A DNA stretch of 64,000 nucleotides from SZAS-7 sp964514655 (GTDB lineage Bacteria > Chlamydiota > Chlamydiia > Chlamydiales > FEN-1388), in assembly GCA_964514655.1 (NCBI GenBank), contig CAZEQY010000002.1, forward strand, positions 124,001 to 188,000, given 5' to 3'. Below, one piece after another: positions 62,610 to 64,000 of this stretch. The position numbers were made by a program, and so were the translations under genes. A model generated the notes under the pieces. That model did not search any database, had not been told where the DNA came from, and saw only the letters and a program-made list of their open reading frames with translations. Every line of letters begins with the position of its first letter. Position 1 is the stretch's first letter.

Positions 62610-63203
62610 CTAGTCAAGCTCTTTAAGATAGTCCCATAGATCTACGCCAACATCTTTAAGCACCTGTCTAAGAGCATTTACGGGCAAGCCTAAAACATTG
62701 TAGTAGCAGCCGTCAATGCGACGCACAAATATAGAGCCACTTTTTTGTATAGCATAGCCTCCAGCCTTGTCAAAAAGGCCGTGTACGCGCATGTAGCGGT
62801 GTAGCTCGTCGGGAGTTATAACATTGCAAAGAACTTTTGTCTCTTCTTCTTTGCAGTAGAATTTACTAGCCTTATAGGCAACAACTGCTGTTATCACAGA
62901 ATGCCACCTGCCGCTTAGGCGATTAAGCATAGCGCGAGATTCAGCTTCTGAGGAGGGCTTTCCAAGGGAAATGCCATCTATTGCAACGACAGTGTCGGCA
63001 GTTAAAATGATATCATCTGGATAGCGTCCAGCAACAGATTTAGCTTTTCCAAGAGCAAGATCCATAGCCAACTTTTTTGCATCGCCTGCGTAAGGAATAC
63101 TATCTTCATCAAAACCGGATGCTACCTGAGTAAATGGCAGCGAAAAGTAGCGCATAATTTCAGCGCGGCGAGGAGAGTGCGAGCCTAGTATAATATCTTT
63201 CAT
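62610..63203 (-). CDS. maf: Maf-type nucleoside triphosphate pyrophosphatase
   Basis: 197 residues. ILGSHSPRRAEIMRYF (S.SPRR), VDEDSI-like DEDSIPYAGD, ILTADTVVAIDG and KPSSEAESRAML are the family motifs. It removes non-canonical or modified nucleotides (dTTP/UTP or m7GTP types) and can slow septation. Its start overlaps ubiE by four bases and it precedes the lipoprotein gene. Confidence 0.93.
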   Translation of the reverse strand: MKDIILGSHSPRRAEIMRYFSLPFTQVASGFDEDSIPYAGDAKKLAMDLALGKAKSVAGRYPDDIILTADTVVAIDGISLGKPSSEAESRAMLNRLSGRWHSVITAVVAYKASKFYCKEEETKVLCNVITPDELHRYMRVHGLFDKAGGYAIQKSGSIFVRRIDGCYYNVLGLPVNALRQVLKDVGVDLWDYLKELD

Positions 63204-63901
63204 AACTTTTCTGCGGTAAATAAAGTGGCAATGCCACCTGTTTGTGGATAGACCCTACAGCGACTAAAGCCGGCTATCATCTGTTCTTTTACAAGCTCAT
63301 CCGGCACGATAAAAGACTCAATACTTGTGCACAAGTATTTGTAGGCCTGTTCATTAGCAGTTATTGCTCTACCAATAAGGGGCACCATAGTTTTGAGATA
63401 AAAGCTGTGTAGCGCTTTAAGGAGGGGAGGCTCTGGTCTAGTAAGCTCAGCAATACAGACCCTGCCGCCCGGCTTTAGCACGCGATAGAGCTCTTTAAAG
63501 CACCTGCTTCTATCTTGCACATTGCGTATCCCATAGGCAATAGTCACAGCATCTATACTCGCATCTTCAAGCGGAAGCTCCTGAGCATCTGCCTGATAAA
63601 AGCTGGCCTGCGTATACGAAATCGTCTCTTTAGCAATAGCTAGCATCTCTTCAGAAAAGTCGACAAGATGGTAGCGAGCATTAGTTGCCTTTTTAAGCAT
63701 GCGCTTAGTAATTTCGCCGGTTCCTGCACAAAGGTCAAGAATCACCTTTGGGCTATTTGCAAGTGCTAATGCGACAAGGCGTCTATTCCAGAGGTGGTGT
63801 AAGTAACCAGAGAGAATAGCATTTCCAAAGTCATAGCGCGGCGCAATGCTGTTGAAAAGCGCACGGATGGTTATGGGGTTATTTTTATCATACTCAATCA
63901 T
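63200..63901 (-). CDS. ubiE: Demethylmenaquinone methyltransferase
   Basis: 233 residues from the ATG at 63901, chosen because ATGA overlaps the stop of the preceding gene; a GTG at 63910 also exists. SAM motif LDLCAGTGEITKRML, FSEEMLAIAKE, AYGIRNVQDRSRCF and KPGGRVCIAEL are family signatures. It makes the last methylation in menaquinone synthesis. Neighbouring a probable futalosine-pathway gene supports MK rather than ubiquinone. Confidence 0.9.
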   Translation of the reverse strand: MIEYDKNNPITIRALFNSIAPRYDFGNAILSGYLHHLWNRRLVALALANSPKVILDLCAGTGEITKRMLKKATNARYHLVDFSEEMLAIAKETISYTQASFYQADAQELPLEDASIDAVTIAYGIRNVQDRSRCFKELYRVLKPGGRVCIAELTRPEPPLLKALHSFYLKTMVPLIGRAITANEQAYKYLCTSIESFIVPDELVKEQMIAGFSRCRVYPQTGGIATLFTAEKL

Positions 63902-64000
63902 GTGCTGCACGTAGAGTGAAGGTGGGCAAATTGTTCTAGTCCCTGAAAATGAAGAGAGTCTAGGTAGTAGTCAACAGACTTGAGGTAGTCTTCTAAAAGT
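63898..64000 (-). CDS. C-terminal end of a menaquinone-pathway protein, probably MqnA
   Basis: Only the last 33 codons lie in the window (ending HLHSTCST, TGA at 63898-63900). The sequence YLKSVDYYLDS then GLEQFA resembles the C-terminus of MqnA (chorismate dehydratase of the futalosine pathway), where Y..l.Y.l.....gl..F is typical. The overlap with ubiE (ATGA) fits one menaquinone operon. The rest of the gene would decide. Confidence 0.4.
   Translation of the reverse strand, partial: LLEDYLKSVDYYLDSLHFQGLEQFAHLHSTCST

Overview
The window comes from a member of the Chlamydiae, most likely an environmental (amoeba- or invertebrate-associated) lineage outside the genus Chlamydia. The main evidence is gene order: acpP-fabG-fabH, recR, bamA, ompH/skp, lpxD, one unknown gene, then pdhA-pdhB-pdhC is the classic chlamydial neighbourhood. 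Type III secretion (T3S) chaperone-like genes, a SpoIID-like protein next to ruvB, a probable futalosine-pathway gene end beside ubiE and many eukaryote-like domains agree with this. No tRNA, rRNA, CRISPR array or transposase gene was seen.

Layout. 1-11.3 kb: a large unknown protein cut by the window edge, a tandem kinase-like protein with damaged motifs, a Bcr/CflA-type efflux pump, a large FAD/Fe-S dehydrogenase, small hypothetical genes and a choline-kinase/APH-like protein with a signal peptide. 11.4-16.5 kb: a 1079-residue protein ending in a HECT ubiquitin-ligase domain, followed by a protein with an F-box-like motif. 16.5-17.2 kb: nested palindromic repeats. 17.2-23.5 kb: a tightly overlapping arginine succinyltransferase (AST) operon in which an M20 metallohydrolase sits where AstE would be expected. 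23.7-30 kb: nitroreductase-like protein, membrane/coiled-coil protein, class II aldolase, YyaL-type protein, PEBP protein and methyltransferase. 30.1-37.8 kb: an effector-like block with a proline-rich protein, a T3S-type chaperone, an ankyrin-Fic protein, a degenerate Fic-like partner, a TPR protein and a protein with a CX5R phosphatase motif. 37.8-53.2 kb: mostly housekeeping (typA, mgtE, fatty-acid synthesis, recR, outer-membrane assembly, lipid A, pyruvate dehydrogenase). 53.3-57.3 kb: a protein with SH2-like features, a methyltransferase, and a four-gene T3S translocator-like operon with a TPR chaperone. 57.4-64 kb: ruvB, spoIID-like, a candidate structured RNA, a eukaryotic-like kinase, a HEAT-repeat lipoprotein, maf, ubiE and the end of a probable mqnA.

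How it fits together. The core genes serve envelope building, fatty acids, energy entry (PDH) and DNA repair. Interleaved with them are candidate host-directed proteins: HECT, F-box, SH2-like, SH3-ligand-like, Fic and pseudo-Fic, kinase and pseudokinase, and phosphatase-like. Two chaperone-type genes suggest several are T3S substrates. The AST operon would let the cell use arginine as a carbon and nitrogen source. Several long imperfect palindromes, three sharing a core sequence, sit in the larger gaps between genes and look like non-autonomous dispersed repeats.

All family calls rest on reading motifs and gene order by eye; no database search was run.
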